A stretch of DNA of 64,000 nt from Micrococcaceae bacterium Sec5.7 (GCA_039636785.1 CP144169.1:1240001-1304000), one strand, 5' to 3'; numbered from the stretch's first letter, positions 43,913 through 52,294 are shown. Numbers and translations are program-made. Notes: a model not told the origin generated them from the sequence alone.

Positions 43913-44399
43913 ATCAGCATTCGAAGTGGTCCACGCCGTTTTGAGCGCGGACCCCATCTCCGTGGACCAGGCCATCGCCGCGGTGGAATCGGACACCGCG
44001 GGTGCCGTGGTCAGTTTCAGCGGTGTGGTCAGAAACCACGACGCCGGCAAGGAAGTCATGCGTCTCAGCTACAGCGCGCACCCCACGGCTCACCAGGTGA
44101 TGGCCGATGTTGTGGCGCAGCTCGTGGCCGAACACACAGCCGAACACGCAGGCGGCGACGCCGACGAATCCGCCGGTGCTGACCCGGGCTCGCAGCCCGT
44201 CCGTATCTGGGCCGCCCACCGGGTGGGCACGCTCGAAATCGGCGACCCCGCGCTGGTCTGCGCCGTCTCGGCCGCGCACCGCGGCCAGGCGTTCGCCGTG
44301 TGCTCCGAGCTGGTGGACCGGATCAAGGAGCAGGTGCCCATCTGGAAGGAACAGTTCTTCGCGGACGGGACCGTCGAGTGGGTCGGTGCGGGCGGCTAG
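43902..44399 (+). CDS. moaE: molybdopterin synthase large subunit
   Basis: 165 residues. GAVVSFSGVVRNHDAGKEVMRLSYSAHPTAHQVMADV, then VRIWAAHRVGTLEIGDPALVCAVSAAHRGQAFAVCSELVDRIKEQVPIWKEQFFADGTVEWVG with the conserved Lys in IWKEQ. An extra Ala/Asp/Gly-rich loop (HTAEHAGGDADESAGADPGSQ) separates the two halves. Works with MoaD, which is encoded on the other side of the cluster. Confidence 0.95.
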   Translation: MGTESAFEVVHAVLSADPISVDQAIAAVESDTAGAVVSFSGVVRNHDAGKEVMRLSYSAHPTAHQVMADVVAQLVAEHTAEHAGGDADESAGADPGSQPVRIWAAHRVGTLEIGDPALVCAVSAAHRGQAFAVCSELVDRIKEQVPIWKEQFFADGTVEWVGAGG

Positions 44400-44500
44400 A
44401 GGCAGTCCGCCCGGACGGCCCCAGCTGCCCTGTGCGGAGGTGAGGTAACGCATCTCCGCGGGTTCCTTGGGTAAGGCGCCCCGACGGTAGGGTTAACGCC

Positions 44501-45259
44501 ATGACCGATCAACTCGCAGTCGCCGTGCTGGGCGCGAACGGGCGCATGGGCGCCGAGGCAGTCAAGGCCGTCGAAGCCGCCGCGGACATGAAGCTCGTTT
44601 CCGCCCTGGGGCGTGGCGATTCCCTGGAGACGCTGGCCGCCTCAGGTGCCAGGTTCGTGGTGGACCTCACCGTTCCCGAAAGTACGGAAGCCAACGTGCG
44701 CTTCGCCGTCGAACACGGCATGCACGCCGTGGTGGGAACAACGGGCTGGGACGCCGGACGGCTGGAAAATCTCGAGTCATTGCTGGCCGCACATCCGGAC
44801 ACCGGAGTGCTGATCGCGCCTAACTTCGCCTTGGGTTCCGTGCTCGCATCAGCGTTCGCAGCCAAGGCCTCGAAATACTTCGAATCCGTGGAAATCATTG
44901 AGCTCCACCACCCGGACAAGGTTGACGCACCGTCCGGCACGGCTGTCCGTACTGCCCAGCTGATTGCGGCAGAACGCGCAGCGGCCAATGTGCCTGCCAG
45001 CCCCGATGCCACCAGCACGGAACGCGCCGGTGCCAGAGGCTGCGACGTGGATGGCGTCCGGGTGCACAGCGTCAGGCTCCGGGGGCTTGTGGCCCATCAG
45101 GAAGTACTGCTCGGCGGGCCGGGGGAGCAGCTGACATTCCGCCATGACTCTTTTGACCGTGCGTCGTTCATGCCAGGCGTGCTGCTCGGCATCCGCGGAG
45201 TAGGGGCACATCCGGGCCTCACTGTTGGCCTTGACGGCTACCTGGATCTGGGGCTCTGA
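44501..45259 (+). CDS. dapB: 4-hydroxy-tetrahydrodipicolinate reductase
   Basis: 252 residues. NAD(P)-binding VAVLGANGRMGAEAVKAVEAA, the catalytic HHPDKVDAPSGTA (His-His-x-Asp-Lys), then SVRLRGLVAHQEVLLGGPGEQLTFRHDSFDRASFMPGVLLGIR. Second step of the diaminopimelate/lysine branch. dapA, its pathway partner, is at 53162. The gap to moaE is about 100 bases, so it probably has its own promoter. Confidence 0.95.
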   Translation: MTDQLAVAVLGANGRMGAEAVKAVEAAADMKLVSALGRGDSLETLAASGARFVVDLTVPESTEANVRFAVEHGMHAVVGTTGWDAGRLENLESLLAAHPDTGVLIAPNFALGSVLASAFAAKASKYFESVEIIELHHPDKVDAPSGTAVRTAQLIAAERAAANVPASPDATSTERAGARGCDVDGVRVHSVRLRGLVAHQEVLLGGPGEQLTFRHDSFDRASFMPGVLLGIRGVGAHPGLTVGLDGYLDLGL

Positions 45260-45279
45260 TCACTGTGGGCAGTTTCCTC

Positions 45280-45771
45280 ATGGCGCTGAAGAAGAACCGC
45301 ACCAAGATCTGGGTGGGTGCTGTGACGCTCCTGCTTGTCTTCTACCTGGTGGTGTCATTCCAACGGTCCGTGCTGCTGCTGCTTGATTCCAATGGCGTGG
45401 CCAAGGCCATCGGCGCGGCTTATCTCGTGCTGCCGCTGATCGGCGCCTGGGCCATGGTCCGGGAGCTGCTGTTCGGCGCCCGCACCGAACAGATGGCCAG
45501 GATCCTTGAAGCCGAAGACGGCCTGCCCGTGGATAACCTGCCACGTACACCGGCCGGGCGGATCATCCGTGAGGGTGCGGACCAGGAGTTTGAGCTGTAC
45601 AGGGCAGAGGCCGAAGCCGCGCCGGCCGACTGGCGTTCGTGGTTCCGTCTCAGCTGCGCCTACGACGCTGCAGGGGACCGCAAGCGCGCGCGTGCCTCCA
45701 TGCGCGACGCCGTAAAGCTGTTTCGCGCCAGGATCCCGGCGGTGCCGGGCACTGGCGGCCCTGCGGCCTAG
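45280..45771 (+). CDS. two-helix membrane protein with a TPR-like tail
   Basis: About 163 residues. Two N-terminal helices (IWVGAVTLLLVFYLVVSFQRSVLLL and IGAAYLVLPLIGAWAMVRELLFGA) and a soluble tail with FELYRAEAEAAPADWRSWFRLSCAYDAAGDRKRARASMRDAVKLFRA, which reads as one or two TPR-like helical hairpins. Function unknown; actinobacterial relatives commonly follow dapB. An in-frame GTG at 45265 is another start. Convergent with the acyltransferase-like gene. Confidence 0.75.
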   Translation: MALKKNRTKIWVGAVTLLLVFYLVVSFQRSVLLLLDSNGVAKAIGAAYLVLPLIGAWAMVRELLFGARTEQMARILEAEDGLPVDNLPRTPAGRIIREGADQEFELYRAEAEAAPADWRSWFRLSCAYDAAGDRKRARASMRDAVKLFRARIPAVPGTGGPAA

Positions 45772-45807
45772 CAGCCTGCGGCACGTCGCCTGGCTGCCTG
45801 CGCCACG

Positions 45808-47043
45808 TCAGCGGATTCCGGCCTGCTGATGGCTGGCGACTTGGTTGGCTGCGTGGCCCAGCCATTCCAGCGGGCCGCGCCTCTTGAGCAGGACAAATGC
45901 CATGCCGATTGCCATTGCCGTGGCCGCGTGGGCAAAGTAGATGCCGTCTTCGGTCCACCCTTGCGGCAGCGGCTTCAGATAGAACGCTGACACGACGCAC
46001 ACATGGGCGGTGTACAGGGTGAGCGTCATGGCTCCGGCGCCGCACAGCGGAAGCAGCAGATCCAGGTTCAGCCAGTCACCCAGCCTGCCGAGCAGCAGGC
46101 AGGCTCCCACCACGGCAGCCGCCACTCCGGAAGTGTGCAAAAGATCCAGTGTGGTCCCGGAATGCGGTGCGCTGGACGCCAGCCACCACCACGATCCCTC
46201 TTGCCGCACACCGCTGAGGTTGACCTGAAGCAGGCTGTCCAGGGGATAGCCAGGGTCTGTCAGGATCGACTGGAGGGCTGATTTCCCGCCCAGATCGTCC
46301 ATCATCAGCGTGCCCAGGAACTTGGCCAGCACGGCCACAGTAGCTCCGCCGGCCAACAGCACCACCGGGATGACCGCCGTCGTTAGCGCCAACCGGCCGA
46401 TCACAAGCCCGATCAGGAGGTAGGACAGCCACTGGAACACGGGGTAGTAGCCGGTGAGGAAGAGGTCGCCGAGAAGCCGTGCGGGAGTGCCCAGATCTTC
46501 CCAGGACGGATTGTGGCCAAGCTGCAGCGGCGGCTCGGCAGCCAGAAGCCACGGCCGCAGCAGGTAGGCGACGACAGGAGAGCCCAGAATCCAGCCGGCG
46601 GCCCACGCACACAGCGGCCTGAGCTTCAGGCCGATGAACGGCAGGACGCAGAGGAACAGGGCAGCATAGTTGACCAGGATGACTGCAACGTTGACGTCCA
46701 ACCCGCCGAGCATGAGTCCGACGGCGGCTATCACCAGCGCGCGGAGGGCGATGCCCCGCCGTGCCGCCCGGAGGCTGCTGCCTTCGCGGGGCTGCTGCTT
46801 GCCCGTTGAGAGCGCGAGTCCGACTCCGGCCAGCACAGCAAACAGTGCGGCCGAACGGCCGGAGAATGTCAGCCCGATCCACGTGGGTGCCAGGTTGGCG
46901 TTCGATTCGAAGGTCGGCAGCAGGTGGGTGGCCATCATGCCAAGCAACGCCAGTCCGCGGGCTGCGTCGATCCCGCCCAGGCGCGGCGTGGTGGCGGGGC
47001 TTTTCGCTGTCCGGGAGGATGCGGCGGTGCCACGGGAGGTCAT
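45808..47043 (-). CDS. multispanning membrane protein, DUF1624/DUF418-like
   Basis: 411 residues with about ten membrane helices. N-terminal RLGGIDAARGLALLGMMATHLLPTF matches heparan-alpha-glucosaminide acetyltransferase-like (DUF1624) and DUF418 proteins, where an Asp-Ala-x-Arg-Gly-x-Ala motif opens helix 1. The end (MTLTLYTAHVCVVSAFYLKPLPQGW...RRGPLEWLGH) resembles the DUF418 C-terminal block. Likely an inner-membrane acyltransferase-like protein acting on envelope material; substrate unknown. Confidence 0.75.
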   Translation of the reverse strand: MTSRGTAASSRTAKSPATTPRLGGIDAARGLALLGMMATHLLPTFESNANLAPTWIGLTFSGRSAALFAVLAGVGLALSTGKQQPREGSSLRAARRGIALRALVIAAVGLMLGGLDVNVAVILVNYAALFLCVLPFIGLKLRPLCAWAAGWILGSPVVAYLLRPWLLAAEPPLQLGHNPSWEDLGTPARLLGDLFLTGYYPVFQWLSYLLIGLVIGRLALTTAVIPVVLLAGGATVAVLAKFLGTLMMDDLGGKSALQSILTDPGYPLDSLLQVNLSGVRQEGSWWWLASSAPHSGTTLDLLHTSGVAAAVVGACLLLGRLGDWLNLDLLLPLCGAGAMTLTLYTAHVCVVSAFYLKPLPQGWTEDGIYFAHAATAMAIGMAFVLLKRRGPLEWLGHAANQVASHQQAGIR

Positions 47044-47198
47044 GAGCCGATCGTCTCACATCAGGCCGTCCGGATCCCGGCCGTCTTATCTCCGGCTGGG
47101 GCGCGTGGCAGATAAATTGCCTGCGTGGATTCCGCGAACGCCCTGGGGCGGGCGCTTTTGACGTACTGACCCCATGAGATGTCTTTTTTGCGAAAGTC

Positions 47199-47227
47199 TT
47201 GACTGAAATTTCAGTCAGGATTAGAGT
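47199..47227 (+). promoter_or_regulatory. promoter with an 18-bp perfect palindrome, probable TetR operator
   Basis: TTGACT (47199) and TAGAGT (47222) are spaced by 17 bases. The perfect palindrome TGACTGAAATTTCAGTCA (47200-47217) overlaps the -35 box and fills most of the spacer, which is the layout of a repressor site. The TetR gene in the operon, at 48782, is the obvious candidate repressor. Confidence 0.7.
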
Positions 47228-47271
47228 AGGAGCCACACATCAAAGGTGATGTGACTCACGAAAGGCTCGCC

Positions 47272-48789
47272 ATGATCAGCATGCGCATTCGCAAGGACGC
47301 GGATCCCGCCGGTGCCGCGTCCGCGCACAGGGACCGTTTTGGCCGCATTGAGGCGGCCGGCATTGAGTTCATTCCGGACGAGCAACGCACGTCGCGCCCC
47401 AGGAACCTCTTCACCGTGTTCTTCGGCGGCAACTTCGCGTTTTCGGTCATCGTTTTTGGCTGGCTGCCCATAACGTTCGGTCTCGACTTCGTCGGCGCCG
47501 CCACCGCAAGCCTGACCGGGCTCCTCGTGGGCACGGCATTGATCGGCCCACTGGCTTTGCTCGGACCGCGGACCGGCACCAACAACACCGTCTCCAGCGC
47601 GGCACACTTCGGCACCCGCGGGAGGCTGATCGGTTCCGGCCTTACTCTGCTTTTCGCCCTTGCCTATGCTGCCATTGCGGTGTGGACCTCAGGCGACGCA
47701 CTCGTTGCCGCCGCGGAACGGCTGCTCGGAGTGCCGGTCAGCGGCATCACGCTGGCAATCGGCTACGCCGTGATTTCCGTGGAGATCGTCCTGGTGGCTC
47801 TCTTCGGCCACGGCACAGTGGTGGCGATGCAGAAGTTCGTCGCCCCGGTTGTCGGGGTCCTGCTGCTGATGGGCGTCGTTGCCTTCGCCCCCGGTTTCAG
47901 CCCCACCACGGTCCATGCCGACTACCTCCTGGGCGACTTCTGGCCCACGTGGATTCTGTCCGCCGTCATTTCCGTCGGAGGGCCCCTGTCCTACGCGCCC
48001 ACCCTGGGCGACTACAGCCGGCGCATTTCCAGCACCCGGCATTCGGACCGATCCGTGGTCGGCTCCGCCTGCCTGGGCGTGTTCCTGGGCCTCTTCGTCA
48101 CCGCCCTTTTCGGTGCGTTCACGGCCGCGGCCATTCCCGAGCTGGGCGGCTCCTACGTTGCGGATCTGGTGCGCTCTGCACCTGCCTGGTACCTTCTGCC
48201 CATCCTCATCATTGCCCTGGCCGGCGGACTCGGCCAGGGTGTACTGAACCTCTATGCCAGCGGCTTGGATCTCGAGGCCCTGTTTCCGAGGCTCCGCCGC
48301 ATCCACACCACCCTCATCACCTCCGCGATCGCCGTCGGGCTCCTCTACCTGGGTGTCTTTGTCTTCAACGCTGTGGACTCCATTACGGCCATGACACTGA
48401 TTCTCAACGGATTCGCGGGGCCCTGGGTGGCAATCAACGTGCTGGGGTTCCTGATAGCCCGCCGGGGCAAGTACCATGCCGCGGATCTCCAGCTTTTCAG
48501 GGGAAACGGCCCCCGCGGACGGTACTGGTTCAGCAACGGCTGGAACCTCCGTGCGGTGATCCCCTGGGCAGTCGGCTCGTTGTTTGGCGTGCTGGCAACG
48601 GACACCACCCTTTACACAGGTCCGTTCTCGCAGCTCGCCGGAGGGATCGATCTCAGTTTCGTGGGATCCACGGTGATCGGAGCCGCAGGCTACCTGCTGG
48701 CCCTCCGGTTGTGGCCGGAACCGCCCGCCGCCCAGGCGGAGACGTCGCCGGAGAGAGGTGAGCACGTATTACTGTCAAACCATGAGTGA
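47272..48789 (+). CDS. NCS1-family permease (cytosine/purine/hydantoin transporter type)
   Basis: About 505 residues with 12 membrane helices. N-terminal RIEAAGIEFIPDEQRTSRPRNLFTVFFGGNFAFSVIVFGWLP, then GPRTGTNNTVSSAAHFGTRG, AVISVGGPLSYAPTLGDYSRRIS and the late LYASGLDLEALFPRL are family-like. ATG at 47272 has GAAAGG 8 bases upstream and is preferred to the GTG at 47251. It opens an operon with a TetR regulator and the agmatine enzymes AguB and AguA, so agmatine or putrescine is a plausible substrate even though most NCS1 members carry nucleobases. Confidence 0.85.
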   Translation: MISMRIRKDADPAGAASAHRDRFGRIEAAGIEFIPDEQRTSRPRNLFTVFFGGNFAFSVIVFGWLPITFGLDFVGAATASLTGLLVGTALIGPLALLGPRTGTNNTVSSAAHFGTRGRLIGSGLTLLFALAYAAIAVWTSGDALVAAAERLLGVPVSGITLAIGYAVISVEIVLVALFGHGTVVAMQKFVAPVVGVLLLMGVVAFAPGFSPTTVHADYLLGDFWPTWILSAVISVGGPLSYAPTLGDYSRRISSTRHSDRSVVGSACLGVFLGLFVTALFGAFTAAAIPELGGSYVADLVRSAPAWYLLPILIIALAGGLGQGVLNLYASGLDLEALFPRLRRIHTTLITSAIAVGLLYLGVFVFNAVDSITAMTLILNGFAGPWVAINVLGFLIARRGKYHAADLQLFRGNGPRGRYWFSNGWNLRAVIPWAVGSLFGVLATDTTLYTGPFSQLAGGIDLSFVGSTVIGAAGYLLALRLWPEPPAAQAETSPERGEHVLLSNHE

Positions 48790-49375
48790 AAAACTAGCCA
48801 GGATCCTCACCGCCGCCACCACCTGCATCGCCAGGAACGGGGTCCGGGGAATGCGGGTCAACGATGTGGCAGCGGAGGCAGGCGTCTCGCCGGGGCTCCT
48901 CTACTACCACTTCACGGACCGGGCAGGCCTGCTTGCCGCAACCCTTGAACACATCAACAAACAGGTCAGCAAGGACGACTCCGCTCCCTCATCCGATGCC
49001 GGCGACCGCACACGGCATTTCCGGCACCTGCTCCTTGACGAAATCAAGGACGACGCCGACGTCCGCCGGAACTCCGTGGCTTGGAACGAACTGCGCGCCT
49101 GCTCCATCTTCGAACAGGAACTGGCGGAGCCACTGTCCCGGACGACGGCGGAATGGAACCGTGAGATCGCCCACGCCATCGCGGCAGCCAATGCCGGCAT
49201 AAGCCAGGACGAGGCAGCGGTGACGGCAGAGATCCTCACAAGTCTGGTGGAAGGCATCTCCGGCCGCTGGCTCAGCGGCTTTATCACCGCAGATCACGCA
49301 CGATTACTGCTTACGACGGCGATCGACTCACTTACCGCCGGCTTCCCGCCAGCGGCGCAGGACCCTGGCAAATGA
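48782..49375 (+). CDS. TetR-family regulator of the agmatine operon
   Basis: About 197 residues. HTH in MSEKLARILTAATTCIARNGVRGMRVNDVAAEAGVSPGLLYYHFTDRAGLLAATLEHI; the rest is a helical ligand-binding domain. Start taken at 48782, 8 bases inside the permease end; a GTG at 48758 is also open. In Pseudomonas the agmatine operon is controlled by the TetR-type AguR, so this protein may play that part. The palindrome at 47200 is its likely site. Both statements are inference. Confidence 0.82.
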   Translation: MSEKLARILTAATTCIARNGVRGMRVNDVAAEAGVSPGLLYYHFTDRAGLLAATLEHINKQVSKDDSAPSSDAGDRTRHFRHLLLDEIKDDADVRRNSVAWNELRACSIFEQELAEPLSRTTAEWNREIAHAIAAANAGISQDEAAVTAEILTSLVEGISGRWLSGFITADHARLLLTTAIDSLTAGFPPAAQDPGK

Positions 49376-49471
49376 ACCACCTTCCCATTTTTAGCCTTGT
49401 TGATCGACGCGATTCCGACGGAATTCCGCTGTCATGCCAGGACCCTTAGGGTCCCGTTAGGAAGTACCACC

Positions 49472-50476
49472 ATGGACATCATTGCCAACACCGAGCTGCC
49501 CGTCTCGTACGCACGGAGCGGGGATACAAGGAGCCAGGAAAGCAGCCGCCAGCCCCTGCGTGTCGCGCTGGTCCAGCACCGGTGGCGGGAGAACGCCGCG
49601 GAGCTCAAGACAGTACTCACCCAGGCCGTCGGCCAAGGCGCCGACGCCGGTGCCCGGTCTGTGTTCCTCCCGGAACTGACGCTCTCGAAGTACCCGGCCA
49701 ACGTCCGGGCAGGCGGCACCCCCGCCAAGGACGCCGAAGACCTGCTCAGCGGCCCCACGTTTGAATTCGCGGCGAGCGCTGCCCGGAAGCACGGCGTCAC
49801 GGTCCACGCCTCGCTGTATGAGCGGGCTGACGGCCCCGACGGCCTGGGTTTCAACACCGCCATCCTCGTCTCGCCTCAAGGCGAACTGCTGGCACGCACC
49901 CGCAAGACCCACATTCCCGTCAGCGCCGGGTACTACGAGGACACGTATTTCCGGGCGGGGCCAGCCGAAGACGCCTACCCTGTGTACCGTCCCGCGGAAC
50001 TGGACGGGGCCGCCGTCGGGCTCCCCACCTGCTGGGACGAATGGTTCCCGGAGGTCGCCCGGCTGTACTCCCTGGCCGGGGCGGAAATTCTGGTCTACCC
50101 GACCGCCATCGGCTCGGAACCCACCTTCCCGGGTTTCGACCACCAGCCGCTCTGGCAGCACGTCATCGTGGGCAACGGAATCACCAACGGCACGTTCATG
50201 GTGGTCCCCAACCGGACGGGCGACGAAGGCGACATCAACTTCTACGGCTCATCGTTCATCTCCGATCCCTACGGCCGCGTTCTGGTGCAGGCGCCCAGAG
50301 ACCAGGAAGCGGTGCTGGTGGCAGATCTTGACCTGGACCAGCGCAAGGACTGGCTGGACCTGTTTCCGTTCCTGACCACGCGCCGCCCGGACACCTACGG
50401 CGAGCTCACGTCCGACGTCGACACCGGCCGCCCCTACGGCGCCGTCTCCGGCAAGCAGCTGGCTGTCCAGGCATGA
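49472..50476 (+). CDS. aguB: N-carbamoylputrescine amidase
   Basis: 334 residues of the nitrilase superfamily. The Glu-Lys-Cys triad is visible: Glu in VFLPELTLSKYP, Lys in ARTRKTHIPVS, and Cys187 in GLPTCWDEWFPE. YYEDTYFRAG and YPTAIGSEP are the aguB-type pattern. Converts N-carbamoylputrescine to putrescine, CO2 and ammonia. ATG at 49472 with TAGGAAG upstream. Four-base overlap (ATGA) with aguA. Confidence 0.9.
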   Translation: MDIIANTELPVSYARSGDTRSQESSRQPLRVALVQHRWRENAAELKTVLTQAVGQGADAGARSVFLPELTLSKYPANVRAGGTPAKDAEDLLSGPTFEFAASAARKHGVTVHASLYERADGPDGLGFNTAILVSPQGELLARTRKTHIPVSAGYYEDTYFRAGPAEDAYPVYRPAELDGAAVGLPTCWDEWFPEVARLYSLAGAEILVYPTAIGSEPTFPGFDHQPLWQHVIVGNGITNGTFMVVPNRTGDEGDINFYGSSFISDPYGRVLVQAPRDQEAVLVADLDLDQRKDWLDLFPFLTTRRPDTYGELTSDVDTGRPYGAVSGKQLAVQA

Positions 50477-51495
50477 GCTGGATGATGCCGAGCGAAACAG
50501 CCCGGCAGGACAGGGTGTGGATGGCGTTTCCTCCGGAGCGTTCGTCCCTGGGCAACTCCGCGGAAGAAACCCATGAGGCCCGCGCGGCGTGGTCCGGTGT
50601 GGCGCACGCCGTGGCGGGTTTTGAGCCGGTCACCATGGTGGTGGACCCCCATGATGTGGATGCCGCCCGGAAGTATCTTTCGGCGGACATCGATCTCGTG
50701 GAAGCGCCGCTGGATGACGCGTGGATGCGGGACATCGGGCCAACATTTGTGACCGGCGACGGCGGCCGTTTGGGCGGCGTCGACTGGATCTTCAACGGCT
50801 GGGGGCAACAGCACTGGGCCAGCTGGAGCATGGACTCCGCCATCGGCGCGGAGGTTGTCCGCCATGCGGAGGCCGAGCTCCTGCCCAGCCCCATGGTCAA
50901 TGAAGGCGGCGGAATCCAGGTGGACGGCCTCGGCACCGTCCTGGTCACTGAAACCGTCCAGCTGGATCCGGACCGGAACCCGGGAATGTCCAAGGCCGAT
51001 GTCGAAGCCGAGCTGGCCCGCACCATCGGGGCCACCAACGTCATCTGGCTGCCCCGCGGGCTGACGCGGGACACGAAGGACTTCGGGACCCGCGGCCACG
51101 TAGACATCGTGGCCGTCATCCCATCGCCCGGCGTGCTGCTGGTCCATTCCCAGCGCAACGAATCGCACCCGGACTTCGACATCACGCGGGACATCATTGC
51201 GCTGCTCGCCCAGACCCGGGATGCACAGGGCCGCAGCTGGAAAATAGTGGAGGTGCCAGCCCCGGACATCCTCCGCGACGGGCACGACTGGGTGGACTAC
51301 AGCTACATCAACCACCTGGTGGTCAACGGAGGCGTGATCGCCTGCAGCTTCGATGATCCCGCCGACGCCGGGGCCAAGCGGATTCTCGAGCAGGCGTACC
51401 CTGGCCGCACTGTGGTGACGGTAGATGCCAGGCCCATCTTTGCCAGGGGCGGCGGAATCCACTGCATCACCCAGCATCAGCCGGCCGCTGCCTGA
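50473..51495 (+). CDS. aguA: agmatine deiminase
   Basis: 340 residues of the guanidino-group-modifying fold. Motifs APLDDAWMRDIGPTFV, VNEGGGIQVDGLGTVLVTE, TRGHVDIVAV and the catalytic Cys331 in GGGIHCITQ. Converts agmatine to N-carbamoylputrescine, which AguB then splits. Together the operon would turn agmatine into putrescine. The C-terminus is followed by tandem repeats and a strong terminator. Confidence 0.93.
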   Translation: MSWMMPSETARQDRVWMAFPPERSSLGNSAEETHEARAAWSGVAHAVAGFEPVTMVVDPHDVDAARKYLSADIDLVEAPLDDAWMRDIGPTFVTGDGGRLGGVDWIFNGWGQQHWASWSMDSAIGAEVVRHAEAELLPSPMVNEGGGIQVDGLGTVLVTETVQLDPDRNPGMSKADVEAELARTIGATNVIWLPRGLTRDTKDFGTRGHVDIVAVIPSPGVLLVHSQRNESHPDFDITRDIIALLAQTRDAQGRSWKIVEVPAPDILRDGHDWVDYSYINHLVVNGGVIACSFDDPADAGAKRILEQAYPGRTVVTVDARPIFARGGGIHCITQHQPAAA

Positions 51496-51523
51496 CCAGG
51501 AGACTGAACGTGCCCGGTTCCGG

Positions 51524-51568
51524 ACGGGCGACACGGAAAAGAACGGGCGACACGGAAAAGAACGGGCG
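51524..51568 (+). repeat. 19-bp tandem repeat, 2.4 units
   Basis: ACGGGCGACACGGAAAAGA occurs at 51524 and again directly at 51543, followed by a partial unit (ACGGGCG) that forms the start of the terminator stem. It lies just past aguA. Confidence 0.85.
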
Positions 51569-51599
51569 CTACGTAAATGCGCGTAGCGCCCGTTCTTTT
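51561..51599 (+). terminator. rho-independent terminator after aguA
   Basis: AACGGGCGCTACG pairs with CGTAGCGCCCGTT around TAAATGCG, followed by CTTTT. The gap to the next gene (51496-51845) also holds the tandem repeat and an SOS box; no credible gene was found in it. Confidence 0.85.
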
Positions 51600-51815
51600 G
51601 CGAAGCGGAAGACCATCGGGGCGTCGAAAAGTCCACAATGGCGCAGCAATCTCCGCATGGCTGGCGCGTGACAAACGGGCAAACGCCGTCGGCCAGCGCC
51701 GGGGCGTCTACCGGCGGGCCACTCAGGTGGAGGTCCGCACGCTGCGGGAACGCGGTGGCACCCTCGTTTGCTGTATCGACGGGACAGCCGTCGTCAGCCC
51801 GGCAGAAGTCTTGCA

Positions 51816-51833
51816 TTCGAATATATGTTCGAA
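51816..51833. promoter_or_regulatory. LexA/SOS box upstream of the DUF222-like gene
   Basis: TTCGAATATATGTTCGAA matches the actinobacterial and Bacillus SOS consensus (CGAAy-n4-rTTCG type), 12 bases before the ATG at 51846. It differs at only a few positions from the recA box at 61453, which shares TTCGAATAT and TGTTCG. Confidence 0.8.
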
Positions 51834-51845
51834 TAATATGGCGGA

Positions 51846-52241
51846 ATGAACAACTCATCAGAGCCTGGCCCACTGGACCGCCCGGATGACACGTCCCGGA
51901 CTGCGGGACCGTTGAAAGCGATGAGCCCCGGTGTGGTGGATTTCCTCTTCAGGCAGCTGATTGCCGGGGAGTCGTCCGACGATGTGCAGTGGCACCGCGA
52001 AGGCATTGCTCTTTCGGCGCAGTGCGCGGGGGCCGAGCTGGCACGTCGCCTTTCCGAAACGGATCTCGAGGCCCTCACCCCCACCGAGCTCTTCCACTAC
52101 GTCAGGGCGGCCCAGCGGATGGCTTCCTGGGCGGAGACTCTGCGGGAGGCGGCGCTCAGCCGGTACTGTGATGCTTCCGGGCCGCAGACGGCAAGGGCCG
52201 TGCCTGAATCCAGGGAGCAGCTCCACGGCCACGACGCCTGA
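51846..52241 (+). CDS. short protein resembling the N-terminal part of DUF222/13E12-type proteins
   Basis: 131 residues. The stretch HREGIALSAQCAGAELARRLSETDLEALTPTELFHYVRAAQRMASWAETLREAALSRYCD has the look of the DUF222 region (helix, short Pro-start helix, R.ASWA helix) that normally precedes an HNH nuclease domain. Here the frame stops soon after and no HNH motif follows, so it is either a remnant or a stand-alone version. The SOS box directly upstream fits, since some mycobacterial 13E12 repeats also carry LexA sites. Family call is by eye. Confidence 0.55.
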   Translation: MNNSSEPGPLDRPDDTSRTAGPLKAMSPGVVDFLFRQLIAGESSDDVQWHREGIALSAQCAGAELARRLSETDLEALTPTELFHYVRAAQRMASWAETLREAALSRYCDASGPQTARAVPESREQLHGHDA

Positions 52242-52256
52242 CACCGTTGCCCAGGA

Positions 52257-52294
52257 CACCGTTACCCGAAAACGGCACCGTTACCCGAGAACGG
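52257..52294 (+). repeat. 19-bp tandem repeat, two units plus partial flanks
   Basis: CACCGTTACCCGAAAACGG followed directly by CACCGTTACCCGAGAACGG, with partial units before (ACACCGTTGCCCAGG at 52241) and after (CACCT). It lies between the DUF222-like gene and the next hydrolase. Each unit can fold weakly (CCGTT/AACGG). Confidence 0.8.

Noticed and set aside
51577..51849. 90-residue frame between aguA and the SOS box
   Set aside because: Begins inside the terminator stem and lacks a ribosome site and any domain; treated as non-coding.
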